A DNA stretch of 5,801 nucleotides from an uncultured Collinsella sp. GTDB taxonomy: Bacteria; Actinomycetota; Coriobacteriia; Coriobacteriales; Coriobacteriaceae. Shown here piece by piece: positions 5,121 to 5,801 of the stretch. Both the position numbers and the translations under genes were made by a program. The notes beneath the pieces are model-generated. The model did not search any database. It saw only the letters and a list, made by a program, of their open reading frames with translations, and was not told where the DNA came from. Every line of letters begins with the position of its first letter. The first letter of the stretch is position 1. The stretch is from NCBI GenBank assembly GCA_900552345.1, contig URZN01000095.1:1-5801 (forward strand), in the 5' to 3' direction.

Positions 5121-5501
5121 ATGACCACAACAGCCGCTCAGATCAACGTACGTCTCGATGCCGATCTTAAAAGGAGTGGGGACGCCGCTCTCTCCAGGGC
5201 CGGTATGACGCCGAGCCAGGCGGTGCGAGCGCTCTGGCGGCTTGCAGCGTCGCTGGCTGATCGGCCCGGCGCGCTCCGGGACATCCTTTCGCCCGGTCGT
5301 GCCCGGGCGGAACAGCGCGAGCGAGAGAAAGCCGCCAAGCACAAGCTCGAACTCATCGACCAAGGTTCGCAACTGTTCGCTGCTGTTTGCCGCGAGTCGG
5401 GAATTGACTTGGCTAAGGTACAGCCCTCGGATAATGAAGAGCTCAAACGGAACGCCTATGCGGATCGCTATGGCGAGGAGATGAGCTGGCTCTATGAGTG
5501 A
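5121..5501 (+). CDS. Ribbon-helix-helix antitoxin, RelB/DinJ-like
   Basis: This 126-residue protein should bind DNA and neutralise the adjacent toxin. The N-terminus reads as a ribbon-helix-helix fold: beta strand QINVRLD (7-13), a first helix to about 28, and then the GMTPSQAVRALW turn and second helix (28-39). This matches RelB/DinJ antitoxins in spacing and in the G-x-T-x-S-x-A-V pattern. Residues 60-80 are a highly charged helix, and the C-terminus to 126, ending in acidic and aromatic residues, would be the toxin-binding part. AGGAG at 5111-5115 is 5 bases before the ATG. The stop overlaps the next gene's start by 8 nt, so translation is probably coupled. At 126 residues it is longer than many VapB or RelB antitoxins. 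The pairing with a PIN toxin makes it functionally VapB-like. Confidence 0.82.
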   Translation: MTTTAAQINVRLDADLKRSGDAALSRAGMTPSQAVRALWRLAASLADRPGALRDILSPGRARAEQREREKAAKHKLELIDQGSQLFAAVCRESGIDLAKVQPSDNEELKRNAYADRYGEEMSWLYE

Positions 5502-5801
5502 GAATCCAAAACGCATCTTGGTTGACACCAACGTGTGGCTCGATTACTTCATTCCCCAGCGACGCGGTCGTTCGGCGGCGATTGAGTTTCTACGTGATGC
5601 ATGTGCGGCTCAGGTTGATTTGCTGTATGCGGCGATATCGTCCAAAGACCTGTTCTATTTGATTTCGAGCGAACATAAGGCGTGGTATCGGCGCGAGCAC
5701 GGTTCGCTGTCTCAAGATGCCGCTTCGGCGGCGACATCACTCGCATGGGATTGTCTTGATGTGTTGTCGCAACTTGCTACGCCCGTGCCCTGCGACCTGA
5801 G
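5494..5801 (+). CDS. PIN-domain toxin (VapC-like ribonuclease), N-terminal part
   Basis: The frame is open from ATG 5494 to the window edge: 102 full codons, with the 3' end missing. The start ILVDTNVWLDYF (8-19) is the hallmark first strand of PIN nucleases, with Asp11 the first metal-binding acid. Glu31 and Asp52 (in ISSKDLFYLI, 48-57) are candidates for the next acidic site; the final ones should lie near or beyond Asp101. PIN toxins are magnesium-dependent RNases that cut tRNA or other RNA and halt growth. The start overlaps the antitoxin stop in the arrangement ATGAGTGA. The nearest purine-rich site, GAGGAG at 5475-5480, is 13 bases away, so expression probably depends on coupling to the antitoxin. 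The class is firm; the target is unknown. Confidence 0.85.
   Translation, partial: MSENPKRILVDTNVWLDYFIPQRRGRSAAIEFLRDACAAQVDLLYAAISSKDLFYLISSEHKAWYRREHGSLSQDAASAATSLAWDCLDVLSQLATPVPCDL

Noticed and set aside
5076..5531. 151-residue minus-strand open frame over the antitoxin
   Set aside because: It is antisense to the ribbon-helix-helix antitoxin and crosses its promoter, with no supporting features.

Overview
This is a GC-rich, protein-dense bacterial window with a few AT-rich regulatory gaps. Gene content, codon choice and protein style (an M18 aminopeptidase, a Gly/Lys-type phosphofructokinase and a membrane-anchored choloylglycine-hydrolase-like protein) fit a high-GC gut actinobacterium of the class Coriobacteriia, possibly a Collinsella relative. 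That assignment is an inference from sequence style, not a database result.

Layout: (1) positions 3-503, plus strand, are the C-terminal third of an FtsX/MacB-type ABC transporter permease cut by the window edge, followed by an intrinsic terminator. (2) 504-1051 is a gene-free gap of about 550 bp, unusually rich in structure. It holds a G-quadruplex-type G-run cluster, a nested long stem with two perfect arm pairs, and a large inverted repeat (arms 869-919 and 1010-1060) that reaches into the stop codon of the next gene and carries that gene's terminator. (3) 1052-2131, minus strand, is a 6-phosphofructokinase. (4) A 33-bp hyphenated palindrome lies just upstream of it. (5) 2272-3357, minus strand, is a membrane-anchored linear-amide (Ntn/C45-like) hydrolase. 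(6) 3519-4904, plus strand, is a complete M18 aminopeptidase, divergent from the hydrolase. (7) Two intrinsic terminators in tandem follow. (8) An AT-rich promoter region with short tandem repeats leads into a toxin-antitoxin pair: a ribbon-helix-helix antitoxin (5121-5501) overlapping by 8 nt a PIN-domain toxin (from 5494) that runs off the right edge.

The genes do not form one pathway. The phosphofructokinase belongs to glycolysis. The hydrolase and aminopeptidase both act on amide or peptide bonds, but they are transcribed divergently and nothing shows that they cooperate. The toxin and antitoxin form a self-contained autoregulated module. No convincing new multi-gene system is visible. 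The least explained part of the window is the structured non-coding stretch 645-1060, which looks like two adjacent dispersed-repeat or structured-RNA elements.
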